From Flavobacterium ginsengisoli (GTDB lineage: Bacteria > Bacteroidota > Bacteroidia > Flavobacteriales > Flavobacteriaceae): DNA of 64,000 nucleotides. Below the pieces are notes generated by a model, which was not told the origin of the DNA, did not search any database, and saw only the letters and a program-made list of their open reading frames with translations. Position numbers and translations under genes: made by a program. This document shows, piece after piece, positions 42,106-53,032 of the stretch (positions are counted from its first letter, which is position 1; each line of letters opens with the position of its first letter). The stretch is from assembly GCF_029625315.1 (NCBI RefSeq), contig NZ_CP121110.1, positions 434,001-498,000 of the forward strand. Direction: 5' to 3'.

Positions 42106-44847
42106 ATGTATCAATTTATAAAATATATTGTACTGGCTTTTGCAGTATCATTAAGTTTAATTTCTTGTAAAGAAAAACAAGGAAATAAGATTAAAGTTGG
42201 TTTTTCGCAGGCCATGACAACCGATGATTGGCGAAAACAAATGAATAGTTCTATTAAAATTGAAGCGTCGCTGAGACCAGAAGTCGATTTGACAATTAAA
42301 GACGCCAATAACAATGTCAATAAACAGATAGAAGACATAGAAAAATTTATTTCTAATAAAGTTGATGTTATAATTGTTTCTCCTATTCAATCTAAACCAT
42401 TAACAGCTGTTGTAGAAAAATCAATCAAAGCTGGAATTCCCGTTTTGGTTGTCGACCGAAAAATTGAGGGAGAAAATTATACAGCTTATTTAGGTGCCGA
42501 TAATATAGAAATTGGTCGAATTGGCGCTCGTTATATTATTTCACACAGCAAAGGTACTGGTAAAATTATCGAAATTACAGGAGCAAATGGGTCTTCGCCA
42601 GCCTATGAAAGATCGCTTGGTTTTAATCAGATTATCAATGAAAATAAACGTTTTAGCATTGTTAAAACCATTCAAGGGGATTGGGAAAAAGAGTCTGTGA
42701 AAGAGCCATTAAAGATTGCTCTTCAGCAAAATCCCGACGTTGAATATATTTTTGCGCATAATGACCGAATGGCTTTGAGCGCCTGGGAAACTGCCAAAAC
42801 TTTAGGATTAGAAAATAAAATTAAGTTTATTGGTGTTGATGCATTAAACAGTGTAAATGGCGGAATTGAATTGGTAAAAAATGGTGTTCTAGATGGAACA
42901 ATTTTATATCCTACTGGAGGAAATGAGGCTCTAAAATTAGCATTGAAAATTTACAACAAAGAATCTATTTCCAAAAACAACATATTAAACACTATTGTTA
43001 TCGATAAAAATAATGCAGAAATTATCGAAAACCAAATGGATAAAGTCGACCAGCGAGCAAGTTGTAATAGAATCGCGACAAGAGGCCATTAAAGTACAGG
43101 AAAAAGAATATGCTTCACAAAACAATTTGGTTCGTTTACTGAGTTTCTTTCTTGTAATTATTTTAAGCTTAACCATTTATAGCATTTATTCTACGATTTC
43201 GATTTCTAAGAAAAAGAAACAGCTGGAGAAAATTAACCAAACTGTTATTCATCAGAATAGTGAAATTCAGGAAATGGCAAAACTTGCGACTAAAAGTAAT
43301 CGCCGCAAAATTGAGTTTTTTTACAGGACTTTCACACGAGTTTAAAACTCCTATCACTTTAATAATGAGTTATGTGGAATCTTTAATAGAAAATGATAAA
43401 ATTAAAGGAACTGCATTGATCGACGAAGTTAAATTAATCCATAAAAATTCTAACCGTTTATTGCGATTAATTAATCAATTGTTAGATTTCAGAAAAATCG
43501 AAGAGCAAAAATTTACTTTAAGAGCTTCCAATACTAAGATTTATGATTTTACTAATGAAGTCATGCTTAATTTCAAAGGTGAAGCTGCGCGTAGAAATAT
43601 TGATTTTCAATTGATTTGCAAAAACAAAAATCTTGATCTTTTTATTGATCGAAATTTGATGGATAAAGTGTATTTCAATCTATTGTCAAACGCTTTTAAA
43701 TTTACGCCAGATAACGGAAAAATTACGATTTCAATTATTGAATCGTCTGATAATTCAGTTAAAATTCATTTTAAAGATTCTGGAATTGGAATTCCCGAAA
43801 ATGAATTGTCAAATGTTTTTAATCCTTTTTTTAGAGCATCAAATAATAACAAAAACAGTTCGGGAATTGGTTTGCATTTATCGAAAGAATTTGTGCTTTT
43901 GCATAAAGGGAATATTGAATTGAAATCAAAACAAGGCGGCGAATTTGTAATAACGTTATTGAAAGGAAATGAGCATCTACAGCCTTCAGAAATTATTCAA
44001 AAAGTAGAAAATTTAAGTAGTATTCCAAGTCTGATTACTGATAATTTGGAGCTAGAATCAGAATTAAAAGATTTAAATGCAATTGCAGATTCTGAAAAAC
44101 ATTCTCTTTTAATTATAGAAGATAATGCCGATTTGGTAACTTTCTTAAAAGCTAAATTATCTAATGAATATATTGTAAATATTTCTGATGGGAGTGATGC
44201 TATAGAAAAAGCTTTAGAAATTATTCCTGATATTATTATTTGTGATATTAATCTAGTGGATAAAGATGGTTACGAAATTAGTAAAGAATTAAAAAAAGAT
44301 CTTCGTTCCTCACATATTCCTATTATTATTTTAACGGCGCAAAGTAATAAAGAAGCTGTTTTAAAAGGATTACAAAGCGGTGTCGATCTCTATTTGACTA
44401 AACCATTTAGTCTTTCAATTTTGAAACAGTCTATTTTGAGTCTGCTTTTCAACCGAGAAAAATTACGTTATTATTATACTAATAATATATATCGTGTAGA
44501 ACCTGAATCTAAATTTGGAAACCAGGAACAGACTTTCATTACCAAAATGAATAGCATTATTATGGCAAATGTTGAGAATCCTAAATTTTCTGTTGAAGAA
44601 TTGGCAGACAAATTAGGCGTTTCTAGAGTACAGTTGTATAGAAAAGTAAAAGCAATTATCGGAATTAATATTAGCGATCATATTAATAATGTCAAATTAG
44701 AGAAAGTCTGCAGAGCTTTTAAAGTCAAATGAAATGAATATTTCTGAAATTGCGTACTCATTAGGTTTCTCTTCTCCAAACTATTTTTCTACAGCTTTTA
44801 AGAATAAATTTGGAATTTCTCCTAAAGAATATAAAACGTCCAGCTAA
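42106..44847 (+). CDS. hybrid two-component system with periplasmic sugar-binding sensor (fructan locus regulator), three frame breaks
   Basis: About 913 residues. Order: lipoprotein-like leader (AFAVSLSLISC), a type 1 periplasmic sugar-binding domain (about residues 25-325: KVGFSQAMTTDDWRKQM, VDVIIVSPIQSKPLTAVVEK, VLVVDRKIEG, YIFAHNDRMALSAWETAK), a transmembrane helix (LLSFFLVIILSLTIYSIYS), histidine kinase (H-box LSHEFKTPITL, N-box NLLSNAFKFTPD, GIGIPENE, GIGLHLS), receiver (DIIICDINL) and AraC HTH (IAYSLGFSSPNYFSTAF). A ribose/fructose-binding-type sensor instead of Y_Y_Y repeats is the layout of BT1754, the fructose-sensing regulator of B. thetaiotaomicron, and the genes that follow fit. 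Breaks: 43053-43058 (GCGAGC), 43301-43306 (CGCCGC) and 44706-44711 (GTCTGC); restoring them gives VDQQQVVIES, KSNAAKLSFFTG and EKAAELLKSNEMNISEIAYS. Confidence 0.85.
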
Positions 44848-45077
44848 TTTGTCTTTAAAATTGTTTCTTTTAAAGTATCAATTTTGAAGGTGATGTAACA
44901 AAATCGAAACTACAAGGTTTTCGTAAAAGATTTTTAATTTACGTAAAGTCTTGTAAATAAAGGTTTTGAGCTTAAAATGCTAAACCATCAATATTTATAG
45001 GAATAAATTGTAACATCATTAAAAATAAGTTGATTTTTTTGCAGATATCTTAGCAACAAGTTTTTAATACATGTACA

Positions 45078-46436
45078 ATGAATAAGATATTGATTTGGTC
45101 TGTTACTGCTGCACTGGCAGGTTTTCTTTTCGGTTTTGATACCGTAGTTATTTCTGGAGCTGATAAACAATTACAGCTTCTGTGGCACTCGTCAGATGCC
45201 TTTCATGGTTCAGTTGTTATGGCAATGGCATTATGGGGAACTGTAGTTGGTGCTATTTTTGGAGGAATCCCAACTAATAAAATAGGACGTAAAAAAACGC
45301 TGTTCTGGATTGGTATTTTATATTTCGCTTCAGCAATTGGTGCTGCCTTTGCAAATAATCCATTTGTATTTGCTGCTTTTAGATTTATTGGCGGTTTAGG
45401 AGTTGGTGCTTCTACTATTGCTGCTCCGGCTTATGTGTCAGAAATTGCTCCGGCAGACAAACGAGGAAGATTGGTTGCTTTATATCAGTTTAATATTGTA
45501 TTAGGTATTTTAATTGCTTTCATCTCCAATTATTTTCTGAAAGATATTGGAGAAAATGCATGGAGATGGATGATTGGTGTTCAGGCAATTCCTTCTCTTA
45601 TCTATATTCTTTTTATTTTGACAATTCCAGAAAGTCCAAGATGGCTTTTGTCTAAAAACCGTGACGAAGAAGCTCGTAAAGTTTTATATACCATTGATCC
45701 GTTTGCAAATATTGCCGACTTAATAGATGATTCCCGTGAAAACGGTGTTACCAAACACGAAAATATTTTCATGAAGAAATACCGTTTCCCTTTGATTCTC
45801 GCTTTTTTAATTGCCTTTTTCAATCAGTTTTCTGGAATTAATGCATTTCTATATTACGCGCCAAGAATTTTTGAAGAAGCCGGCTTAGGACAAAATACAG
45901 CGTTGTTAAGTAGTATCGGAATTGGAGTTACAAATCTTATTTTCACCTTAATTGGTGTGGCATTAATTGACAAATTAGGAAGAAAGTTGTTAATGTACAT
46001 TGGTTCTGTTGGATATATTATTTCACTCGGACTAGTATCGGCTTCTTTCTATTACAATTGGGGAGGCTTATCAGTTCCTATTTTCCTTTTCCTTTTTATT
46101 GCTTCACATGCAATTGGTCAGGGCGCGGTAATTTGGGTTTTTATTTCAGAAATATTTCCAAATCATATTCGAGCATCTGGACAAGCATTTGGAAGTTCAG
46201 TACATTGGGTTTTGGTCGCGATTATTCCCTCTTTAATTCCAATGTTATTTTCAGAAATCGGACCCGAAGTTGTATTCCTTATTTTTACTTTAATGATGGT
46301 TTTACAATTGTTATTTGTAATTTTTCTGATGCCGGAAACAAAAGGAATCTCTTTAGAAGCTTTAAGCGAAACACTAACTAAAAAAAATAACCACAAAAAT
46401 GAAATCAAAGAAACATCTGCCGTTAGCTCTTTATAG
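45078..46436 (+). CDS. MFS sugar porter (fructose importer of the fructan locus)
   Basis: A 452-residue inner-membrane permease with twelve hydrophobic segments. Sugar-porter family signatures: GFLFGFDTVVISGA in helix 1, NKIGRKKTLF after helix 2, RFIGGLGVGAS, PESPRWLL at the end of helix 6, QFSGINAFLYYAP in helix 7 and DKLGRKLLM after helix 8, ending LMPETKGISLE. It should import the free hexose released outside or in the periplasm. It follows the sensor gene by 230 bases and overlaps the GH32 gene by 38 bases, so the two are translationally coupled. Fructose as substrate is inferred from the locus; the protein alone says only hexose or pentose. Confidence 0.9.
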   Translation: MNKILIWSVTAALAGFLFGFDTVVISGADKQLQLLWHSSDAFHGSVVMAMALWGTVVGAIFGGIPTNKIGRKKTLFWIGILYFASAIGAAFANNPFVFAAFRFIGGLGVGASTIAAPAYVSEIAPADKRGRLVALYQFNIVLGILIAFISNYFLKDIGENAWRWMIGVQAIPSLIYILFILTIPESPRWLLSKNRDEEARKVLYTIDPFANIADLIDDSRENGVTKHENIFMKKYRFPLILAFLIAFFNQFSGINAFLYYAPRIFEEAGLGQNTALLSSIGIGVTNLIFTLIGVALIDKLGRKLLMYIGSVGYIISLGLVSASFYYNWGGLSVPIFLFLFIASHAIGQGAVIWVFISEIFPNHIRASGQAFGSSVHWVLVAIIPSLIPMLFSEIGPEVVFLIFTLMMVLQLLFVIFLMPETKGISLEALSETLTKKNNHKNEIKETSAVSSL

Positions 46437-48016
46437 TGCTGCCTTACTGTCGATAGTAGGATTAAAACCGTCTTCTGCAACTGCACAAACTGCTGCCGTA
46501 ACTGTATCGAACACCGCGGAAGAACAAATGTATCGACCAAATTTTCATTTTACGCCAAAAAAAGGCTGGATGAATGATCCTAACGGAATGTTTTTCTCCA
46601 ATGGATATTATCATTTATTCTACCAGCATTATCCTGACGGAAATACATGGGGACCAATGCATTGGGGACATGCCATTTCTAAAGATTTAATTAAATGGGA
46701 AGAACAGCCAATTGCGCTTTACCCAGATAAAGACAAATATATATTTTCAGGAAGTGCTGTTGTCGACACGCACAATACATCTGGATTAGGAACTGGAAAT
46801 ACAGCACCAATTGTTGCTATTTATACTTTGCATGATATGGCAAAGGAAAAAGCTGGCAAAATTGATGTGGAGCAGCAGGATATTGCTTTTTCTAATGATA
46901 ATGGTTTTACATGGCAGAAATTTGAGGAAGGAAATCCTGTCGTTAAAAATCCTGGAATTAGAGATTTCCGCGATCCAAAAGTATCTTGGGATGAAACTCA
47001 TAAACAATGGATTATGGCTTTGGCAGCGACAGGATCGAATTCATTTTTACAAATCAGCGAATCTGAAAAACTGGGAATTTGCATCTGAATTTGGAAAAAA
47101 TATTGGTGCTCATGGCGGTGTTTGGGAATGTCCCGATTTCTTCGAAATAAAAGTAGAAGGGACAAAAGAAACCAAATGGGTTTTAATCGTAAATCTTAAT
47201 CCAGGCGGGCCAAACGGAGGTTCTGGAGTTCAATATTTTGTTGGAGATTTTGACGGAAAAACATTTACGATGGATCAAAGTTTTGCCGAAAGAGTAAATA
47301 ACGAAAAAGCAGTTTGGGCAGATTATGGAAAAGATAATTATGCCGGAGTAACTTGGAATAATGTTCCAACTTCAGACGGAAGACGTTTATTTATCGGATG
47401 GATGTCAAATTGGGAATATGCACAGCAAGTTCCAACAACAACTTGGAGAAGTAGCACCACAATTCCGCGCGAATTGAAACTGGTTAAAAAAGAGGGCAAT
47501 TATAATTTGGTTAGTATGCCAGTACGAGAACTAAATAATTATGTTGCTGAAACTATTAGTGCAAAGAGTTTAAACGGAAAAGGAAATTTAACATTGGTTA
47601 AAGATGGTTTTAATGATTTGACTAAAAGCATTATTAACTTAGATTTAAAAAAATTAAAACAATGCGATTACACTTTTACGCTTTCTAATTTAGATGGCGA
47701 ATCTTTAAGTTTTGGACTCAATAACAAAGAGAATTTTCTATTCATAGATCGTTCTAAAGCCGGTAAAGTTGATTTCTCTGATAAGTTTGCTTCAACCATA
47801 AGTAAGGCGTTTTTGGAAGGAAGCCAAAAAAGTGCCGCTTTTAAAATTATTTTGGATAAAACTTCAATTGAAATTTTTTATAACAATGGCGAAAAAGTGA
47901 TGACTGAAATCTTTTTTCTAAATAAACCATTCTCAGCTTTATCTATTTCTTCGAAAGAAAAAATGGAGATAAACAATTTTAAAATTCAAGAACTAAATTT
48001 TTCTAAAAGTCATTAA
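46399..48016 (+). CDS. GH32 exo-fructanase (levanase/inulinase type), secreted, one frame break
   Basis: About 539 residues. Signal peptide to about residue 29 (ends SSATAQ). The five-bladed propeller carries the GH32 triad: nucleophile Asp60 in GWMNDPNG, transition-state Asp in FRDPKV (191-193) and acid/base Glu in GVWECPDFFE. The usual C-terminal beta-sandwich follows. FYQHYPDGNTWGPMHWGHA and IFSGSAV are typical of fructose-releasing exo-enzymes. The frame breaks at 47023-47029 (GCAGCGA): removing one base gives MALAAQDRIHFYKSANLKNW, the normal GH32 sequence. Overlapping the MFS porter gene, it probably frees fructose for import. Choice between levan and inulin linkage is not visible. Confidence 0.88.
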
Positions 48017-48200
48017 AAAAGAATAGCAAAAGCACTTTTTCTTTAGTGAAGAAATGACTGCCAAAGCTTGAAAACATTCGAAAGATTATTCCTTTCTGAC
48101 CTTTTATGCTTTATTCTGAAATAGATCGGCCACTTAAAATTGGCATTCGAAATACTAACTACGTAATTAACCAATTAAATATAACCAAAACCATTAATTT

Positions 48201-51200
48201 ATGAAAAGTAAGATTATTTATTTTCTATTTTTCTTCTTTCCGATGCTGATGATGACGGCTCAGGAAAACGGAATAAAAGGAACGGTCTTTTCGTCTGATG
48301 ACGGAATGCCGCTTCCTGGAGCGACAGTAATTATTTCAGGAACTAATACCAGTTCAGTAACTGACTTTGACGGAAATTTTTCCTTGCCGAATGTTGCTCC
48401 AGATGCTGTGCTTGTAGTTTCTTTTATAGGATATGCACCGCAATCGATTTCAGTTAAAGGGCAAAAAACAATCAATGTAACGCTAAAAGTTGACAACAAT
48501 CAATTGAATGAAGTTGTTGTAACGGGATATTCAAAACAAAAGAAAACGGATATTACAGGAGCGGTTGCTGTTGTAAACATGAAGGAAGTCATGAAACAGC
48601 CAGAACCAAACCCTATAAAAGCTTTACAGGGAAGAATTGCCGGAGTAAAAGTATCGTCTGATGGTTCGCCAAGCGGCGGAAATACCAAAGTGGTGATTCG
48701 TGGTGTTGGAACTTTAAACAACACAGATCCGCTTTATGTTATTGACGGAATGCCGACAAAATCTGGAATGCATGAACTAAACCCGAATGATATTGAAACC
48801 ATTCAGGTTCTGAAAGATGCTTCTTCTGCAAGTATTTACGGTTCTCGCGCTTCAAACGGTGTGATTATCATTACAACCAAAAAAGGAAAAGAAGGTAAAA
48901 TGAGAATCAATTTCAGCACCTATGCTTCCTTTTCTGATTATTCAAGAAAGTTAGATGTTCTAAATGCAAACCAATTTGGACAGGCGCTTTGGCAAGCAAA
49001 TATTAACGACGGTTTAAATCCGAATAACAATAATTTACGCTATCAGTTTGATTGGTCGGTAAATAATAATAAACCGCAATTGAATAAAGTTTTGGTTCCA
49101 GAATATTTAGATGCACAGCAAACTCTTAAAGCTTCAAATACAGATTGGTATGATGCTATTTCTCAAACCGGAGTTGCCAATTCTTATGATTTGTCTGTTT
49201 CAAATGCATCAGATAAAGGAAATTATGTTTTCTCGCTTGGTTATTATGATAACGAAGGTGTCGTAAAAACTACTGATTTCGAAAGAATTTCGGCTAGAAT
49301 GAACAGTTCTTATAAATATTTTGACGGGAAATTAGTTATTGGAGAAAATTTCAGTTTAAACCGTACAAACGAAGTGACAGATCCTGGCGTTTTAGATCCT
49401 GCACTTAGAGCTTTGCCAATTATTCCGGTTCACACTGTAGACGGAATAGGTTGGGGAGGTCCTGTTGGAGGAATGAACGATAGACAAAATCCTGTTCGTC
49501 TTTTAGAATATAATAAAGACAATAAATACGATTATTTGCGTCTTTTTGGTAACGTTTACGCGGATTTGGAAATCATTAAAAACCTGCATATCAAAACCAG
49601 TTTCGGAATGGATTATGGTTTTTATAAGAAGCGTACTTTACAAAGAAGCTACAAATCAGGTTATCTGCAAAATGATCAAACTTCTGTAACTATCGATCAG
49701 TCAATCAGTGATAAATGGACTTGGACGAACACAGCAATTTATAGCTTAAACTTTGGAAAAAGCAATCTGAATTTGATGGCGGGAACGGAAATGTATAAAG
49801 ATACTTACGATACAAATACATTACGTAAAAATGACTTTTTGATTGAAACGCCAGATTATATGTATCCAGATGCAGGAACGGGAGAATCTTTTACTAGTGG
49901 AACTTCGACTGTATATTCTTTGCTTTCTTATTTTGGAAAAGTAGATTACGAGTTTGATAATCGTTATTTGGTTTCGGCTACAATTCGTCGTGATGGTTCT
50001 TCTCGTTTTGGAAAAAACAATCAATTCGGAACATTTCCGGCAGTTTCAGCGGGATGGAGAATCAGCAATGAAAACTTCATTAAAAACAATGCTCCTGTTT
50101 TTTCTGACTTAAAATTAAGAGCAGGCTGGGGACAAACCGGTAATCAAGAAATTAGCAATACAGCAGTTTACTCGCTTTATCTGGCAAGTTACGCAGGTGG
50201 AAGCCCAACTTGGGCAACATCTTACGGAACCGCTTACGATATTGCAGGAAACGGAAACGGATTGCTTCCGTCTGGTTTTATCGCAACGCAATCAGGAAAT
50301 GATGATTTGAAATGGGAAACTACGACACAGACCAATATTGGTTTGGACTTTGGTTTATTCAAACAAAAATTAAGCGGTTCTGTAGATTATTATATCAAGA
50401 AAACAGATGATATTTTGGTATTGCCACCGTACTTAGGAGTTATAGGAGAAGGAGGAAACCGTTGGGTAAATGGAGCTTCTATGGAAAACAGAGGTTGGGA
50501 ATTTTCTTTAGGATATCATGACGAAACTTCATTTGGATTGAAATATGATATTTCAGGCAATATTTCGGCTAACAGAAACAAAATGACCAAATTACCAGAT
50601 GAAGTTAAAAACAATTATGGAGGTGATGGTCTAAACGATAATATCTTGGGACGACCAATAAATTCAATGTACGGTTACGTTACTGATGGCCTGTTTACAA
50701 GTCAGGATCAGGTTGATAATTCGGCTATTCAAGAAGGAAAAGGCCTTGGAAGAATTCGTTACAAAGATTTAAATGGCGATGGCGTAATTACAGACAAAGA
50801 TCGTACATGGATTGGAAACCCAAATCCAGGATTGCTGTACGGAATCAATTTAAACTTGTCTTATAAAAACTTTGATTTTACCACTTTTTGGGAAGGTGCA
50901 ACAGATGTTGATGTGATTAACAACACAAAATACCAAACTGATTTTTGGAGTGTTGATGACGTAGGATCAAATAAAGGAACTCGTTTACTGAATGCCTGGT
51001 CTTTGGATAATCCAAATTCAACTATTCCGGCTTTGACAACGGTTGACAGAAATGCAGAATCTAGATTTTCGACTTATTATGTAGAAAATGGCAGTTACCT
51101 TAAACTAAGAGTTTTGCAACTTGGATATAGTTTGCCAAAAGAACTATTGAAAAAGCTAAGTATGGAAAGCTTCAGACTGTACATCAGCGGTCAAAATTTA

Positions 51201-51305
51201 TTGATTCTTGATGCGAAAAGCTTCACAGGAGTTGATCCTGAAAATGCAGGTTTTGGATATCCACAGCCAACAACTTTTACTGCTGGTCTTAATTTTACTT
51301 TATAA
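48201..51305 (+). CDS. SusC-family TonB-dependent outer-membrane transporter (fructan locus)
   Basis: 1,034 residues. Signal peptide, then a CarboxypepD_reg-like domain (GIKGTVFSSDDGMPLPGATV ... VSFIGYAPQSISV), the SusC linker LNEVVVTGYSKQKK, a plug (ALQGRIAGVKVSSDGSPSGG, VLKDASSASIYGSRASNGVI) and a 22-strand barrel ending in a Phe-rich strand (FTAGLNFTL). With the SusD lipoprotein encoded 16 bases downstream it should import fructo-oligosaccharides in a pedal-bin mechanism. It is intact, unlike several neighbours. The 185-base gap upstream may contain the promoter used by the hybrid regulator. Confidence 0.93.
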   Translation: MKSKIIYFLFFFFPMLMMTAQENGIKGTVFSSDDGMPLPGATVIISGTNTSSVTDFDGNFSLPNVAPDAVLVVSFIGYAPQSISVKGQKTINVTLKVDNNQLNEVVVTGYSKQKKTDITGAVAVVNMKEVMKQPEPNPIKALQGRIAGVKVSSDGSPSGGNTKVVIRGVGTLNNTDPLYVIDGMPTKSGMHELNPNDIETIQVLKDASSASIYGSRASNGVIIITTKKGKEGKMRINFSTYASFSDYSRKLDVLNANQFGQALWQANINDGLNPNNNNLRYQFDWSVNNNKPQLNKVLVPEYLDAQQTLKASNTDWYDAISQTGVANSYDLSVSNASDKGNYVFSLGYYDNEGVVKTTDFERISARMNSSYKYFDGKLVIGENFSLNRTNEVTDPGVLDPALRALPIIPVHTVDGIGWGGPVGGMNDRQNPVRLLEYNKDNKYDYLRLFGNVYADLEIIKNLHIKTSFGMDYGFYKKRTLQRSYKSGYLQNDQTSVTIDQSISDKWTWTNTAIYSLNFGKSNLNLMAGTEMYKDTYDTNTLRKNDFLIETPDYMYPDAGTGESFTSGTSTVYSLLSYFGKVDYEFDNRYLVSATIRRDGSSRFGKNNQFGTFPAVSAGWRISNENFIKNNAPVFSDLKLRAGWGQTGNQEISNTAVYSLYLASYAGGSPTWATSYGTAYDIAGNGNGLLPSGFIATQSGNDDLKWETTTQTNIGLDFGLFKQKLSGSVDYYIKKTDDILVLPPYLGVIGEGGNRWVNGASMENRGWEFSLGYHDETSFGLKYDISGNISANRNKMTKLPDEVKNNYGGDGLNDNILGRPINSMYGYVTDGLFTSQDQVDNSAIQEGKGLGRIRYKDLNGDGVITDKDRTWIGNPNPGLLYGINLNLSYKNFDFTTFWEGATDVDVINNTKYQTDFWSVDDVGSNKGTRLLNAWSLDNPNSTIPALTTVDRNAESRFSTYYVENGSYLKLRVLQLGYSLPKELLKKLSMESFRLYISGQNLLILDAKSFTGVDPENAGFGYPQPTTFTAGLNFTL

Positions 51306-51320
51306 TAAAAGATTAAAAAA

Positions 51321-53013
51321 ATGAAAAAAATAATATATATGGCAGGATTTTTAGCGATAGGTTTCTTCGCTTCCTGTTCCGATTTTTTAGAAAATGATCC
51401 GCGTGGCGTTTTGTCAGAAAAAGATATTGTAACGCCTGAGAATGTTGAAGGATTTATGAATGTCGCTTACGCTCAATTAGGAAATGATCATTACGATTCT
51501 CCGTACAGTTTATGGCCATTTGGAAATGTTCGTTCTGATGATGCCTACAAAGGTGGAAGCGGTACGAATGATATTCAGGATTTTCACTTTTTTGAAGTTT
51601 CAAATAATATCCGCCCAGATTTTGGAGAGTTGGACAGTTTCTGGTATATCAGTTATGTGGGCGTTTCAAGAGCCAATAAAGCATTGAAAGCTTTGGAACA
51701 AATCTCAGAAGCAGATTATCCGTTGAAGAAAACGAGAATGGCTGAAATGCGTTTCTTGAGAGGGCATTTTTACTTTATGCTGAAAATCATGTTCAGAAAT
51801 GTGCCTTATATTACCGAAGATGTTCCGGTTGAAGATTATAAAACGATTTCAAACAAAGCACTTTCAAACGAAGAACTTTGGGAAAAAATTGCAGAAGATT
51901 TTCAGGCAGCAGCTGATAATTTGCCTGATACACAACCAGAAGTTGGACGTGCCAATAAAAAAGCGACTTATGCTTATTTGGCAAAAACTAGATTGTATCA
52001 GGCTTATACGCAGGATGAAACTTTTAAAGTTACAGGAATCAGTCAGCAAGCATTTGCAGGAAGTAATTGCCGCAACGGATAAAGTAATCGGAAAAGCTTC
52101 TTTAGAACCTGACTTTGCCAACAACTTCTTACCGGGAACTTATGAAAACGGACCTGAATCTATTTTCTCAATTCAGTTTTCTGATAACGACGGAACTTTA
52201 TACGGAAGATTAAATTTCTCGGATGTTCTTTCTACGCCACAAGGTTTAGGCTGTTGTGATTTTCATAAACCAAGCCAAAATTTAGTGAATGCTTTTAAAA
52301 CAGGAGCAAATGGTCTGCCTGAATTTGATACGTACAACAACGAAGATTTTGATTACAAAAATATAGATGCAAATACGGTTGATCCAAGATTATATCATAC
52401 GGTTGCAATGCCGGGTCTGCCTTACAAGTATGATCCAGAATTTTTATATGTTGAAGCTTGGGTACGTTCTCCAGGAACGTATGGTTATTATGCTTCTTTA
52501 AAAGAAAACGTTGCCCCAAATTGCAGTTGTGTTGTAAATATTGATCCATTTTACGGAAATTCTAAAAACAGAATTCAGATTCGTTATGCTGATGTGATTT
52601 TGATGCGTGCCGAAGCTTTGATTGAATTAGGAAGACAATCTGAAGCTTTGCCCTTAATTAATGAAATCAGAGAAAGAGCAGCGCAAAGTACAGGAAGATT
52701 ACCTTATGTGAGTAACTTCAAAATCAATACTTATGTGGATGGAAGCAATTGCAACTGGACACAGGATTTTGCCCGTAAAGCTTTGCGTTGGGAACGTCGT
52801 TTAGAATTGGCGATGGAAGGAAGTCGATTCTTTGACCTTGTTCGTTGGGGAATTACAGATCAGGTTATGAATGATTTTTATGCAAAAGAAAAAACAAAAC
52901 GTACCTATTATCAAGATGCTTTTTTTGATGCGCATAAAGAAGAATATTGCCCAATTCCGTTGAAGCAAATTAATTTCAGTCAGGGATTGTACAAACAGAA
53001 TCCAGGTTATTAA
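51321..53013 (+). CDS. SusD-family glycan-binding lipoprotein (fructan locus), one frame break
   Basis: About 564 residues. Lipobox FFASC at Cys19 anchors it to the outer membrane. The helical TPR scaffold of SusD is visible (VGVSRANKALKAL, MRFLRGHFYFMLKIMF, NKKATYAYLAKTRLYQAY), and the C-terminal part has the family motif RYADVILMRAEALIELG and LRWERRLELAMEGSRFFDLVRWG. The frame breaks at 52046-52051 (GCAAGC): GCAGC gives ISQQHLQEVIAATDKVIG. Its partner SusC is immediately upstream. It ends 19 bases before the surface-binding protein gene. Confidence 0.9.
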
Positions 53014-53032
53014 TCTTTAAAAAATCAGCAAT